Assembly (NCBI GenBank): GCA_020796225.1
Contig: CM036753.1
Span: 3,906,001 to 3,970,000 of the forward strand
DNA: 64,000 nt
Reading direction: 5' to 3'
Source: Arion vulgaris
Lineage: Eukaryota > Mollusca > Gastropoda > Stylommatophora > Arionidae
Position 1 is the first letter of the stretch, and every line of letters begins with the position of its first letter. Positions 12,371-22,625 of the stretch are shown here, piece by piece. Below the pieces are notes generated by a model. That model worked only from the letters and a program-made list of their open reading frames with translations. It did not search any database and was not told the DNA's origin. Both the position numbers and the translations under genes were made by a program.

Positions 12371-13017
12371 TTATATTGTCTGAAGGTATCAGGAAACTTG
12401 TACTAGTATTATCTTTATATTGTCTAGAATTAAACTTTTCGTCTCTGTTGAACATCAACTAATGACCACGTTTATGTCTTCAACATGCAATCTCTCTGAA
12501 ATCTTTTACTTACCGGATACAACCAGCTCCTGCAGAAGACGTTGCCAGGGAAGCCATGTGTTCAGACATTACAGTTGGTTTACTGAGTTACAGAACTATA
12601 GTTAGTGTTTACTGCCTGAGTTTTACGTTTTATTAGATCATAAAGTATTTGTAGAAGATTTGATCCATATTAGGAACGGCCTACAGTAATAAGCAGACTA
12701 TCCTGAACTACACACACGCGTCCAATAAAATAGGTTTATAAAATACATCCGGGTTTACGTATGGACAGACTAATCCAGAGACAATTGCAGACAGACACAC
12801 ACACAGACAAACAGATGCATAGATTCCCGCACACAGAGCATGCACATGTAAGACGATGGGGAAGAGGGATAAGCAAATAATAATATACAAGATCATGTGA
12901 TATCATGGCATGAAGGAAAGTCAGCAACGTAATTTATACATTTTTTTATACTAACACAATGTTGTGATCGGTAATATTTTATTGCGCCAAATTGGCACTG
13001 TATATTCATAAGATAAT
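12371..13017. other. No gene; start echoes the 39-bp array flank
   Basis: 12371-12420 (TTTATATTGTCTGAAGGTAT and following) resembles the right edge of the 39-bp array at 11065-11115. The rest is unremarkable apart from CA-rich sequence at 12785-12845. Confidence 0.5.
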
Positions 13018-13575
13018 TATACATTGGTCGTCCCAGTAAATGTTGATACATTGATCGTCACAGTAAATGCAGATAAATTGGTCGTCCTAGTAAATGTAGA
13101 TACATTGGTTATCACAGTGAATGTAGATAAGTGCACATTGGTCATCACAGTAAATGTAGATAATTATACATTGGTCGTCACAGTAAATGTAGATACATTG
13201 GTCATCACAGTAAATGTAGATACATTGGTCATCATAGTAAATGTAGATGCATTGGTCATCACAGTAAATGTAGATACATTGGTCATCACAGTAAATGTAG
13301 ATACATTGGTAGTCACAGTAAATGTAGATAATTATAGATTGGTCGTCACAGTAAATGTAGATACACTGGTCATCAAAGTAAATGTAGATAATTATAAATT
13401 AGTCGTCACAGTAAATAAAAGATACATTAGTCGTCACAGTAAATGTAGAAACATTGGTCGTCACAGTAAATGTAGAAACATTGGTCATCACAGTAAATGT
13501 AGAAACATTGGTAGTCACAGAATTAAAGCAGTAAAGTAGATAATTGTACATTGGTCGTCACAGTAAATGTAAATG
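13018..13575. repeat. 27-bp minisatellite with 33/36-bp variants, about 19 copies
   Basis: The unit is close to ACATTGGTCATCACAGTAAA plus TGTAGAT; some copies carry an extra AATTAT (GATAATTATACATTGG). The 9-residue plus frame (VNVDTLVIT) is stop-free only because of unit length. It abuts the 5' end of a SINE-A. Confidence 0.95.
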
Positions 13576-13581
13576 TCGATT

Positions 13582-13690
13582 CTGTGGCGAAGTGGTTAAG
13601 CCGTTTGCCATTTCTTTCTAAAGGTCGTAGGTTTGAATCCAGACCGTGTCGCTAAGTTGACAATGCATTCTGTTTCAGAAATCCCGTAAG
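13582..13690 (+). mobile_element. SINE-A copy (tRNA-headed)
   Basis: A box TGGCGAAGTGG at 13585-13595 and B box GGTTTGAATCC at 13630-13640, followed by CAGACCGTGTCGC. The CGACCGTGTTTTGTG unit of the next array resembles this post-B-box segment, so the array may have grown from SINE sequence. Confidence 0.75.
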
Positions 13691-13734
13691 ATTGTGACTT
13701 AAACTACAGAATTTGTGTTTTGTGAAATATTCCT

Positions 13735-14215
13735 AACATGCGATCGTGTTTTGTGAAATATCCCTGCGACCGTGTTTGTGAAATATCCCTACATGCAACC
13801 GTGTTTTGTGAAATATCCTAACATGCAACCGTGTTTTGTGAAGTATCCACTTCGACGTGTTTTGTGAAATATCCCCCTAACATCTGCGACCGTGTTTGTG
13901 AAATATCCTACGACCGTGTTTTGTGAAATATCCTAACATCGACCGTGTTTGTGAAATATCCTAACATTCGACCGTGTTTTGTGAAATATCCCTGCGACCG
14001 TGTTTTGTGAAATATCCCTGCGACCGTGTTTTGTGAAATATCCCTGCGACCGTGTTTTGTGAAATATCCCTAACATGCGACCGTGTTTTGTGAAATATCC
14101 CTAACATTCGACCGTGTTTTGTGAAATATCCCTAACATTCGACCGTGTTTTGTGAAATATCCCTAACATTCGACCGTGTTTTGTGAAATATCCCTAACAT
14201 TCGACGTGCATTTTG
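13735..14215. repeat. 25-31 bp minisatellite
   Basis: The unit is CGACCGTGTTTTGTGAAATA plus TCC, with CTAACATT present or absent, giving 31- and 25-bp forms; about 16 copies. It is clean between 13970 and 14195 and ragged at both ends. Confidence 0.93.
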
Positions 14216-14945
14216 TTGAAGTACCTGAACATTCGAACCGTGTTTCTGAAGAAGGCCTAACATTCATCTTGTTTCCTGTTAAAAAATTGTAACATTCGAC
14301 CGTGATTAGCATAAAATATCGTCCAAATCATTCAGACTGTTTTGGTAAATATCCCTAACAATCAACACGTGAGTGAATGGTAATATCCCTGCACTGTCTA
14401 GAAAGTATTCCCTCGACCTGGTCTGCTAAGACTACGTAAATTGACTGTGGTTTGATAAATGTTCACCTACACATTCGAGTTCTTATTTGGTAAATATCAC
14501 TTAACATTCGACCGTGTTTTTGTTATAATAATGCACCTTAACATGCAGACCGTTCTATTTGATTAAGAAAAATCCACTGGACGTTATTATGTGAAATATC
14601 TAACACAGAATCATGTTTTTTGGAATATAACATCGCCCTGATTATGATGAAATATCAGAACCCATTCGACCGGTTAAACTTTGTGGCAGTTTGGACCGTT
14701 TAATGGAAAATTAACAGTGACGACCGTTCAGTAGAAATATCAAACTGCGAGGTAGTTACTGAAATATCCTGCGACCGTGTTTTGTGAAATATCCTAACAT
14801 TCGACCGTGTTTTGTGAAATATCCTAACATTCGACCTTGTTTTGTGAAATATCTAACATTCGACCGTGTTTTGTGAAATATCCTAACATTGACCGTGTTT
14901 TTGAAATATCCTGCACTGTGTTTTGTGAAATATCCTAACATGCGA
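14216..14945. repeat. Mosaic of array units and downstream sequence, then array resumes
   Basis: 14216-14755 follows the order of 14946-15640 (AATCAACACGTGAG, GTCTGCTAAGACTACG, GATAAATGTTCAC, AAACTTTGTGGCAG, ATATCAAACTGC) but with array words such as TTCGACCGTG and GAAATATCC inserted throughout. From about 14757 to 14945 a normal array copy series resumes. Confidence 0.75.
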
Positions 14946-15239
14946 CCTGCAATTTTGTTGAGTGACCGAGATATGCAAGGAACACAGTTTCCAATGAAGG
15001 AAGGCCAATCATTCATCTTGATACATTCCATGTTAATAATTGTAGATACTTGTTCGTACGACGGATTAGCATAATACATAAGCGTTCGTCGCCTATCGAT
15101 TGAAGACTGTTGTGGGTTAAATCTCGCACTTAACAATCAACACGTGAGGAAAGGAGTTGGCCCTCATACACCCTGCACATTGGGGTCTAGAAAAGTGGAG
15201 TTACTTCTTACCCTTAGGTCTGCTAAGACTACGGAAATT

Positions 15240-15445
15240 GTTATTTAGGTTATAGATAAATGTTCACTGGGCGATACATCTAGTGTAGAGTATCTTATTT
15301 AGGTTATAGATAAATGTCAGGGTTACTTGTTAGAGTATCTTATTAGTTATAGATAAATGTTCACTGGGCGTTACATCTAGTGTAGAATCTATTTAGATTA
15401 TAGATAAATTTCATGACTTACATCTAGTGAAGTATCTAACACAGA
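15240..15445. repeat. About 55-bp repeat, 4 ragged copies
   Basis: Copies of TTATTTAGGTTATAGATAAA followed by TGTTCACTGGGCG, ACATCTAGTG and TAGAGTATC. The third and fourth copies lose many bases. Confidence 0.85.
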
Positions 15446-15469
15446 ATCATATTTTATTTGGAACTATAA

Positions 15470-15710
15470 CATTTTCAACTGTAACTTAAGTGATCGAGAA
15501 CGCGATCAGAACTCAAGCGTACCTGGTTCAAACTTTGTGGCAGGCAGTTTGGAAGCAAATTCGTTTACATGGGATTTTTACGAAATGTGAAAGTAGACCT
15601 CGCCGTTCAGAGAGCGATATCAAACTGCTGAGGGTATAAGTGGTACCTAGAAAATCAACGACTCGTTTATTGTGGCTGATGGCTACGTCGTGTACAGGAT
15701 ATAACACGAT
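15470..15710 (+). mobile_element. SINE-F copy
   Basis: The plus strand carries a degraded B box (GGTTCAAAC near 15526), GCAGTTTGGAAGCAAATTCG, CGTTCAGAGAGCGATATC and ACCTAGAAAATCAACGACTC, matching the reverse complement of 11905-12130 in the same order. Confidence 0.7.
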
Positions 15711-15883
15711 TTTCGATCATTTTCAACATTACATTCGTATCTTGGCGACCTACTTTTGGATGAGGACACTAAAATTGACGCTGTATCAATCCTGCCATTT
15801 AGGAAGTTTGGAATTACACGTTGTATCAACAGAGCTGAACGCTCAAGGCGCTGAGAAAACATTTTGTTTAACCAGCCGCCCGA

Positions 15884-15995
15884 GTGGTTACGGGGCCCAA
15901 ATTTGGGGTGTAAAGAATAGAACCACTGTTACCTGTCCCGCATGTCGTAAGAGGCGTCTACGGAGGTTTGGATGAAATTGGATGCATGTGTCCGC
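15884..15995 (+). mobile_element. SINE-D head
   Basis: Starts GCCCGAGTGGTTACGGGGCC and contains GTGTAAAGAATAGAACCACT, then CGCATGTCGTAAGAGGCGTC and GGAGGTTTGGATGAAAT. The same head is at 38215. The rest of the SINE is replaced by other sequence at about 15995. Confidence 0.75.
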
Positions 15996-16081
15996 TAGTG
16001 AATGCTAACCCGAAACAAATGCTTACAAAAAACGGATCCACCAGGATGTAAGGCGCATAACCTGATGCAACGACCCTCACA

Positions 16082-16395
16082 ATGGGGAATGGGATAACGG
16101 ATTCTACGGTCGCCAATCTGCCTCGGAGATTTAGCCACGCAGTAAGAATATCAGATCTACCATCACAATGGTGGCCAAAACTTACTACTGGAAGAGGTCG
16201 GCACAAACGGGGAGGCAGAAATCATAGAAATTATATTCTACAGAACTGCCTTCAGTGTGCAGACTTGAGAAAGAAGAGGTGGCCCACTTACACTAGCGTC
16301 CAAGACAAACTGTATGGCATGGCTGATAATCTGAGGCAGACGACTGCCTTTATTAGATAATCCGAAATCCCATTCTAGTGAGAACGCAGAAGAAG
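16082..16395 (+). pseudogene. RNase H-type LINE, C-terminal fragment
   Basis: A 92-codon frame (16082-16360) contains NYILQNCLQCADLRKKRWP and then DKLYG and DLRQTTAFIR-like residues (ADNLRQTTAFIR). This matches what I know of the extreme C-terminus of RNase H-bearing LINEs (HILQDC, then W, then LYG, then a stop after AFI). A GAAGAAGAAG 3' tail follows at about 16387. No catalytic domain remains. Family recognition is from memory of motif order. Confidence 0.65.
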
Positions 16396-16399
16396 AAGA

Positions 16400-17110
16400 A
16401 ATTTAACCAGCGAGCAACAGGAGCCTTTATTATACATACCCTTTGACATCTGTTGTGGGAGATACTAACCGCCTATGAATCTGAAAGAAGTGCTGTGACG
16501 TCAGTTCAGTTAGCAAACACATAATAACCAATAACCCATAGTACATAGAAATCTAGAAGTACCTATAGGAGACTTTTGTGTGTAGGCGTGACAATCAAAT
16601 GGTTAACTTGGCATGTGTCGAGGAATAGAGAGGCAACATTGTTAACAAGATTAGAAAATGAAGAAAACTGGCACGTGGGGAATTCTGCGCGCGTGTGGCC
16701 TAGAAGTCTTGACAGAAACGCAACATGAGCAGTAAGTCCTGGTGGTGTGCGCGTGAACTGGTTTAACTATGCTTTGCTACTTACTTTGTCATTTAGAATT
16801 GTGTCTGTATAGTCCTCATACAAGAACAAAATCTGTTCGATCAAACCATTTTGTTTGTGACGGACTATAACAATTTATGAATAAAATTGAAACTTTTATT
16901 TTCTTTCTTGTAACGAAATCAATAAATATTTATTGATAAATTGTATTTTTTCATTTATTCTGCTTCCACAAATTTTGATATACTTTATTTCCATTTCGGA
17001 CTTAATTTTTATTATTTTATAAAGTTGAAAAAAGGAGTTTTATATATCAACCGGACCCTAATGTCGAGCTCTTAAAAATTGAAAGAACTGATTCATATAT
17101 CCGATGGACT
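16400..17110. other. No recognisable feature
   Basis: AT-rich sequence with no array, element end or credible open frame. Confidence 0.5.
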
Positions 17111-17112
17111 TA

Positions 17113-17355
17113 ATTTTGTGATCTTCAGAGTTGAACGAAACTATAAATTTATCTACCGGATTTAAGTTTAGGAGCTTCAAAGTTGAACAAAACTATAATT
17201 GTATCTGCTAGACTTAAGTTTATGATCTTCAAAGTTCAACAAAACTATGATTTTATCTGCTAGACTTAAGTTTGTGATCTTCAAAGTTCAACAAAACTAT
17301 AATTTTTTCTGCTAGACTTAAGTTTATGATATTCAAAGTTCCACAAAATTATACA
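17113..17355. repeat. About 52-bp repeat, 4-5 copies
   Basis: The unit carries AAAGTTCAACAAAACTATAA, then TCTGCTAGACTTAAGTTT and ATGATCTTC. Copies are diverged, so the array looks older than most of its neighbours. Confidence 0.9.
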
Positions 17356-17432
17356 TTTATTTTCTACTTAAATGAAAGTGTAGATATATCCATAGACCAG
17401 AAAATCTATGTAAGAGTTCATTGATAGTGGAT

Positions 17433-17815
17433 TCTGTACTGTCCTCCTACCAACATCAGAGATAATTAATAAGGTAAGATTGTGTACTGTCCTCCTACCA
17501 ACATCAGAGATAATTAATAAGGTAAGATTCTGTACTGTTCTCCTACCAACATCAGAGATAATTAATAAGGTAAGATATTACTGTTCTCCTACCAACATCA
17601 GAGATAATTAATAAGGTAAGATTGTGTAATGTTCTCCTACCAACATCAGAGATAATTAATAAGGTAAGATTGTGTACTGTCCTCCTACCAACATCAGAGA
17701 TAATTAATAAGGTAAGTGTGTACTGTTCTCCTACCAACATCAGAGATAATTAATAAGGTAAGATTATGTACTGTTCTCCTACCAACATCAGAGATAATTA
17801 ATAAGGTAAGATTGT
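17433..17815. repeat. 47-48 bp minisatellite, 8 copies
   Basis: Unit with TGTCCTCCTACCAACATCAG then AGATAATTAATAAGGTAAGA and T. Copies are almost identical; the only variation is TCC or TTC and a few lost bases. Each copy carries AAGGTAAGAT, which looks like a splice donor. Confidence 0.96.
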
Positions 17816-17934
17816 GTGCTAGTTAAAGTATACAGTTCTTAAATGTTTTAAATGTCTCCGTTTTATGATGTATTCATGTTAACTAATAGGTTGTAATATC
17901 TTTGTCAAAGTCTATATTTGGTGTTCTGTGACAT

Positions 17935-18030
17935 TCGTCACTTTTGTTGTATCGATTGCTTGATAAAGGCCTGTTTGGTCGAAACGTTGCTGTGTATTGT
18001 CATTGTTTTTGTATTTTGTAAAACTACAGT
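17935..18030 (+). repeat. Dispersed repeat with hammerhead-like core, copy 1
   Basis: TTGATAAAGGCCTGTTTGGT followed by CGAAACGTTGCTGTGTATTG and TC. GGCC/GGTC can pair as helix II, GAAA follows, and ACG with TGT (one wobble pair) can form helix III before GTC. The core has T for C and A for G at two normally invariant hammerhead positions, and no helix I is evident, so an active ribozyme is unlikely. Related copies are at 19638-19784 and 63690-63745, both on the minus strand. Confidence 0.55.
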
Positions 18031-18059
18031 ACATTGTTATTACGTTTTTCATCGCTCTA

Positions 18060-18150
18060 GAGATATGAGAATCTATGCTGGATTTGTTGAGGTGGTGATC
18101 GGAACACCAATGAACATGTCGAAAAGCTATGATGATAGTTCTCATGAACT
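18060..18150 (-). repeat. Dispersed family E, short copy
   Basis: The minus strand reads TTATCAGTTCATGAGAACTA then CCGATCACCACCTCAACAAA, matching 41936-42000 and 53945-53980. Class unknown. Confidence 0.6.
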
Positions 18151-18154
18151 GATA

Positions 18155-18322
18155 AATGACACTCCAACTGCGTATAGAAGTGCACAAGGCGCGTGTTTCG
18201 TAGCTCCGGTGATAATCCTAATGGTTTTCGAAAAATACACGTGGGAACAGAATGACAAGGTCTAGATTCGAACGTACGACTTTCGGAAAGCAAGTCACAG
18301 CTTAAATAATTATCCACCTCTT
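18155..18322 (-). mobile_element. SINE-A copy
   Basis: Minus-strand B box CGTTCGAATCT (18264-18274); the A box has decayed (GTGGATAATTATTTAAG). The body shares the CGTAGCTCCGGTGATAATCC segment (minus-strand complement) with the copy at 27505-27722. Confidence 0.6.
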
Positions 18323-18424
18323 TGACTCCTAATTTGTTTTTGTAATGCCTTATAAATTCCAGCGTACTTTTTTTAATTGCAGATATTCTACAAATGTTGT
18401 GTCTGTTCTTGTTATCATCAGTTA

Positions 18425-19032
18425 GTGTTATGTCTGATTAGTTCCCTCGATGTAACACGTTTGATTAGTTCCCTCGATGTAACACGTTTGATTAGTTCCC
18501 TCGATGTAACACGTTTGACTAGTTCCCTCGATGTAACACGTTTGATTAGTTTCCTCGATGTAACACGTTTGATTAGTTCCCTCGATGTAACAAGTTTGAT
18601 TAGTTTCCTCGATGTAACACGTTTGATTAGTTCCCTCGATGTAACACGTTTGATTAGTTCCCTCGATGTAACACGTTTGATTAGTTCCCTCGATGTAACA
18701 CGTTTGATTAGTTCACGATTAAATTTTAAATTTTCCATCACTTTGAACTCTTAATTTGTTTTTTTGTAAACGTTTGATTAGTTTCTCATGCGTATTTTTC
18801 TGATGTAACACGTTTGATTAGTTCCTCGATGTAACATGTTTGATTGTTTTCCTCGATGTAACACGTTTGATTAGTTCCTCGATGTAACACGTTGATTAGT
18901 TCCTCGATGTAACACGTTTGATTAGTTTCCTCGATGTAACACGTTTGATTAGTTTCCTCGATGTAACACGTTTGATTAGTTTCCTCGATGTAACACGTTT
19001 GATTAGTTTCCTCGATGTAACACGTTTGATTT
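18425..19032. repeat. 27-bp minisatellite in two blocks, about 20 copies
   Basis: Unit TTGATTAGTTCCCTCGATGT plus AACACGT. Block one (18430-18715) is clean and open on both strands as 9-residue repeats. A break at 18715-18770 contains a duplicated flank (CTTTGAACTCTTAATTTGTT versus CTTTGACTCCTAATTTGTTT near 18321). Block two (18770-19032) mostly has one C fewer or TTTCC. Confidence 0.95.
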
Positions 19033-19340
19033 CATCTTAACATTTAAATATTTACCAACATTTACCTTTTTAAAGAGCAACACTGTGAACTGTTTTTGTA
19101 GCTATGATGTAATTATATTTTCAATCAATCTTCTTTCATTCCTTCAAACGTGTTTTAACTTGCATACATATGCGACCCTCACCAGACTCCACGAATATAA
19201 AATCAAAAGTGACATAGCAAGACAAGAGAGCCATATTGAATATTGAAAGTCAAAAGAATAGTAAACCAAGAGATAACTGGTGTCGTTAATTGTCATAAGC
19301 TGGAGACAAACAGATCAATAGATCTGAGCATTTATTTCCA
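19033..19340. other. No recognisable feature
   Basis: Spacer between the 27-bp array and a LINE tail. Confidence 0.5.
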
Positions 19341-19344
19341 ATCC

Positions 19345-19437
19345 TCAGAATAGACCGAGCTAGTTGCCCAGGACAGAGTGGTATGAAGAAATTACGTACA
19401 GGACCTATGTAATGTATAATGGTACGAGAGAACTATA
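19345..19437 (+). pseudogene. LINE-E C-terminal scrap
   Basis: AGTTGCCCAGGACAGAGTGG and TATGTAATGTATAATGGTAC align with GAATTGCCTAGGATAGAGTG and TATGTAACGTATAAGGGTAC at 26911-26985. Conceptual translation resembles the AQDRVVWR and LCNV tail of LINE proteins. A TA run follows. Confidence 0.5.
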
Positions 19438-19637
19438 AATATATATATATATATTTACTTACAATTGATTCGTAATTTCAATGAATTACAATTCATCGTA
19501 AGAATGATTTGTCGACAAAACTCAACTAGACTTACTTTCATCCCAGTTGACATGAGTTAGTTCTGTTGACCTTCCTTTACAAATGAAATCTGATATACTG
19601 TACTAGAGTTTAATACTAGGTGTGGCACACTTTGAAG

Positions 19638-19784
19638 CACGTACAAACAAAGTACTATAGTTTTACAAAATACATAAACAGTGACGATAAACAGCAACGT
19701 TTCGACCAACAAGGCCTTTATCAAGCAAACGAACAAACAGGAGTGACAAATTAAAATGAAACTATAGTACTTTGTTTGTACGTG
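19638..19784 (-). repeat. 26-nt inverted repeat enclosing hammerhead-like copy 2
   Basis: The arms 19638-19663 and 19759-19784 are perfect reverse complements (the left arm begins CACGTACAAACAAAGTACTA). The 95-nt loop, read on the minus strand, contains TTGATAAAGGCC, TTGTTGGTCGAAACG and TTTATCGTC: pairable helix II, GAAA, pairable helix III (ACG with CGT), then GTC. Two core bases differ from the hammerhead consensus and no helix I is seen. A short direct repeat (ACACTTTGAAG at about 19627 and 19829) lies outside the arms. Confidence 0.7.
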
Positions 19785-19789
19785 TTTCA

Positions 19790-20315
19790 CTATTTACCAA
19801 GTTTTACTGCAGTCTTCCCCCTATTTCGACACACTTTGAAGTGGAGTTTTCTGTTTCTAAACATTCTTACAGTTACCACCCTTCTATACAACTGTGAGTA
19901 CTGTTGGATAATATACAAACACTTTGGTGGCCGAAATGTGTATGTTTCTGTTCTACATATCGTATGGGCCTAATGCGAGTGCAAAGTATTCATCACATTC
20001 TTGGGGCAAATTTCACAGAACACAAACAGTTGTTAGCTTGGATAGTGAGAACACACACAAATCCAAAAATTAGAAAGATGAAAATCTTCTGAAGAAGATT
20101 CATGTACTTTTAATTAAATATTTCAATTGTATACCGTGCAAAGAGCGTTATTAAAACTGACAATTGTTACGGCTGGTTGTTTGAAGTCAGTAGGTGTGAC
20201 ATTTTTCTTGACGACTTAGATTCAGTTCCAGGAAATATATTCTTACTTAGATGTTTATTAAAATAATAGTGGCACTATCGATTTAGTAAAAGTTGTAAAC
20301 ATGACATTATGCTTC
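19790..20315. other. No recognisable feature
   Basis: Short open frames only; no repeat relationship noticed. Confidence 0.45.
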
Positions 20316-20317
20316 CT

Positions 20318-20510
20318 CACACACAGTTAGACACACAAACACATATCCATACACGCACGCACACACACAGAAGCATGCACATACTCACACACCAATACAA
20401 TATATATATATATATGTATACATAAGTATAAGCACGCACACTTGTATATGCACACATACACACACTTCCTAACACATGTAGAAACATATATATAATATCC
20501 ATATATACAC
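20318..20510. repeat. CA-rich and TA-rich simple sequence
   Basis: Interspersed CACA runs and a TATATATATATA run near 20401. Minus-strand frames rich in Cys, Val and Tyr are compositional. Confidence 0.85.
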
Positions 20511-20794
20511 ACCTATCGCCATCGCGCCGCTTGTGGAAATGTGAACTTACACACAACATGGCGACCGGAAAAATAGTTGTAGCGTGACTACAACACACAT
20601 CAACGAAAGCGAAGTTTAACTGAAAATTACTCAGTAGTTTCTGAATACACACTACTGAAGTATATAAGCAACTATTATCTGCTTTGAACTAGTTAAACGG
20701 CTGCAAGATCCTATCAATAGAGATGTGAAAACGTCATTAAGGCCTATGGTCATACTGTGTTATTTACCCAGTATGTACTATTTGTAATTGCTAC

Positions 20795-21005
20795 ACACAC
20801 TGCCTTGTGGAGAGGGCTCAGGAGAGCCAAAGGCTAGGAGTAAACCCTGATAAAAAAAATCCCCACTGCCTTGTGGGTCAGCACGGTAATGCAGAGGGCT
20901 AGAGGAGTAAACCTTGACCAAAAATCCGGAGGGAGGGACCTAAGGCAGTTGATGGTTAAGTGTGTATTCCTTGCTATCTTCTGGCATCTCCTGCAAACCC
21001 TGCTG
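20795..21005. repeat. Dispersed family G, tandem pair of heads
   Basis: CACTGCCTTGTGG with AAAGGCTAGGAGTAAACCCT, then again CACTGCCTTGTGGGTCAGCA with GCTAGAGGAGTAAACC and AATCCGGAGGGAGG. Related words occur at 53595-53700, 62490-62580 and 62660-62765. It looks SINE-like but I see no clear A and B boxes. Confidence 0.55.
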
Positions 21006-22010
21006 GATTCCAAACGTATAGACTTTGTCTTTCCTTTGGAAAAAAAAGTAGGGTGAGAGAGGGGTTTGTGCAAAATGGGCAAGGCACATTCTCCATATCA
21101 GCTGCCCAGGCTAGGCACAAAGAGAGAAGACACTTCATCTTTTCTTTCGGCTCGAGCACAACACGGTAAGCAACACACCATCATATCTATTAAGGTATTT
21201 TGAAACATTATTCAAGCTGTCTTTCAAATTTGAACGCCAGGCTGTGCGTTCGAGAGCTATATTCTTATTGTCTGCATACACACACATATATTGCGTTGTC
21301 ATCCATTTAACAGATCCTAAGTTCTTGTTGTTCTGCCCGACTTAAGAATGTTTTTTTTTAGATTTGATGAAGTAAACTGAGTAAAGAAACCAACTATATA
21401 TCTAACGGAGATGAGACTAGATGGAAGTTAGTTAGTTTATCTGATGTAAGTAACGGAGATGAGACTAGATGGAAGATTAGTTAGTCTGGTGTAAGTAATG
21501 GTGTTAAATAAAATGTATTTTCTGCATTTAATACCTCTTTTAGGGTGGTGTATGACAGGGGGTCATGCGCCTGTTGAATTAGTAGCACCGTGGCTAGTGC
21601 AGTCGCCGTGAACCTGTCCAGGTATGATGTTTTCTTTATACCCCAACAGGACAACACCTTGGCGTTACCAGGGATTAAACCCTAGTCTCCCGAATGCTAG
21701 CCCACCGATCTAAATCCATTCAACCAGACGCTTCACTATAACTATGTTAAGCCAAATTTTAAACAAAATTGAAATGTATCGTAAACTTGGCGCACAGTAT
21801 TTGAGAAAAAACAGTGGCTTCAGATTTCATATCAAGCATGTGGAAGGTAGGCAGACTCATTTCTTTCATCATATCTGTAATATTGGTTTAGTGAATTTGG
21901 TTGCAACCATAGTTGGTTCGATACGAAGAACAAATGTTCTATACATCGCAGCATTTCGAAATATTTGGCCAAAAATAGTTAGCCAGTTCACATAACCTAC
22001 GGCATACACT
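21006..22010. other. No gene; small duplication near 21400
   Basis: TAACGGAGATGAGACTAGAT is repeated at 21402 and 21449. The remainder shows no array or credible coding. Confidence 0.45.
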
Positions 22011-22013
22011 CTA

Positions 22014-22403
22014 AACTATAGATTCCCAAACTTTTTTGGCCCACCGCCCACTTTGAACGACATAAACTTTGTAACTTCCCCCTTCCCATTATAACAGTTT
22101 GCCAACGCCCCCCTCCATATATATACATATATGCTCTTGTTTCACTTTGACATAGAAAATTTATATATATATTTCTGTCATACAAGGACAATTTTCAAAT
22201 GATTGTATTCATAAAATAGAAAATTGATGAAAAAATGTAAGATGGGCGTAAGATGAATTAAAACGAAGAATTCAAATTTTTAATGATTAATCCACGCAAA
22301 ATCACAAAAACTCCCCCATATGCTTTTGAACCCACTACGCCCCCCTGGAAGGCTTCAACGCCCACTGGGAGGCGGTACCACCTACTTTGGGAACCCATGC
22401 TCT
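22014..22403. mobile_element. hAT-type MITE
   Basis: The ends are inverted: TATAGATTCCCAAACTTTTT at the left and CTTTGGGAACCCATGCTCTA at the right, of the hAT-like TTCCCAAAC type, with C-rich CGCCC stretches just inside each end. Flanks CTCTAAAC and CTCTACGC agree at 6 of 8 positions, as a worn 8-bp target duplication. No coding inside. Confidence 0.65.
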
Positions 22404-22494
22404 ACGCAGATCTATAAAGGATCATAATCATTCAGTAGATAGCAATAACTATGTATAGCCATAGGGTTCGCCATAGGGATCAGGGTTGACCTTT

Positions 22495-22625
22495 TTCCAT
22501 TATGGCGAAGTGGAAAAGAAGTTTGTCTGTCGTTCTGATGGTGATTGGTTCGATTCTACCGACAGGGACAGCGCACCGTAATGAAAAACCAGGTGCAAGC
22601 AAAGCAATACTTTTGTTTGATACCA
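22495..22625 (+). mobile_element. SINE-A copy
   Basis: A box TGGCGAAGTGG (22503-22513), B box GGTTCGATTCT (22547-22557), then GACAGGGACAGCGCACCGTA, the same body element seen inverted at 27525-27560. Confidence 0.75.

Noticed and set aside
16082..16360. Independent host gene of 92 codons
   Set aside because: The C-terminal motif order fits an RNase H-bearing LINE tail and a GAA tail follows.
19557..19790. 77-codon minus frame resembling part of the frame at 17918-18265 as a conserved small protein
   Set aside because: The similarity is that of the shared dispersed repeat (hammerhead-like family), not of a coding frame; surrounding codons do not match.
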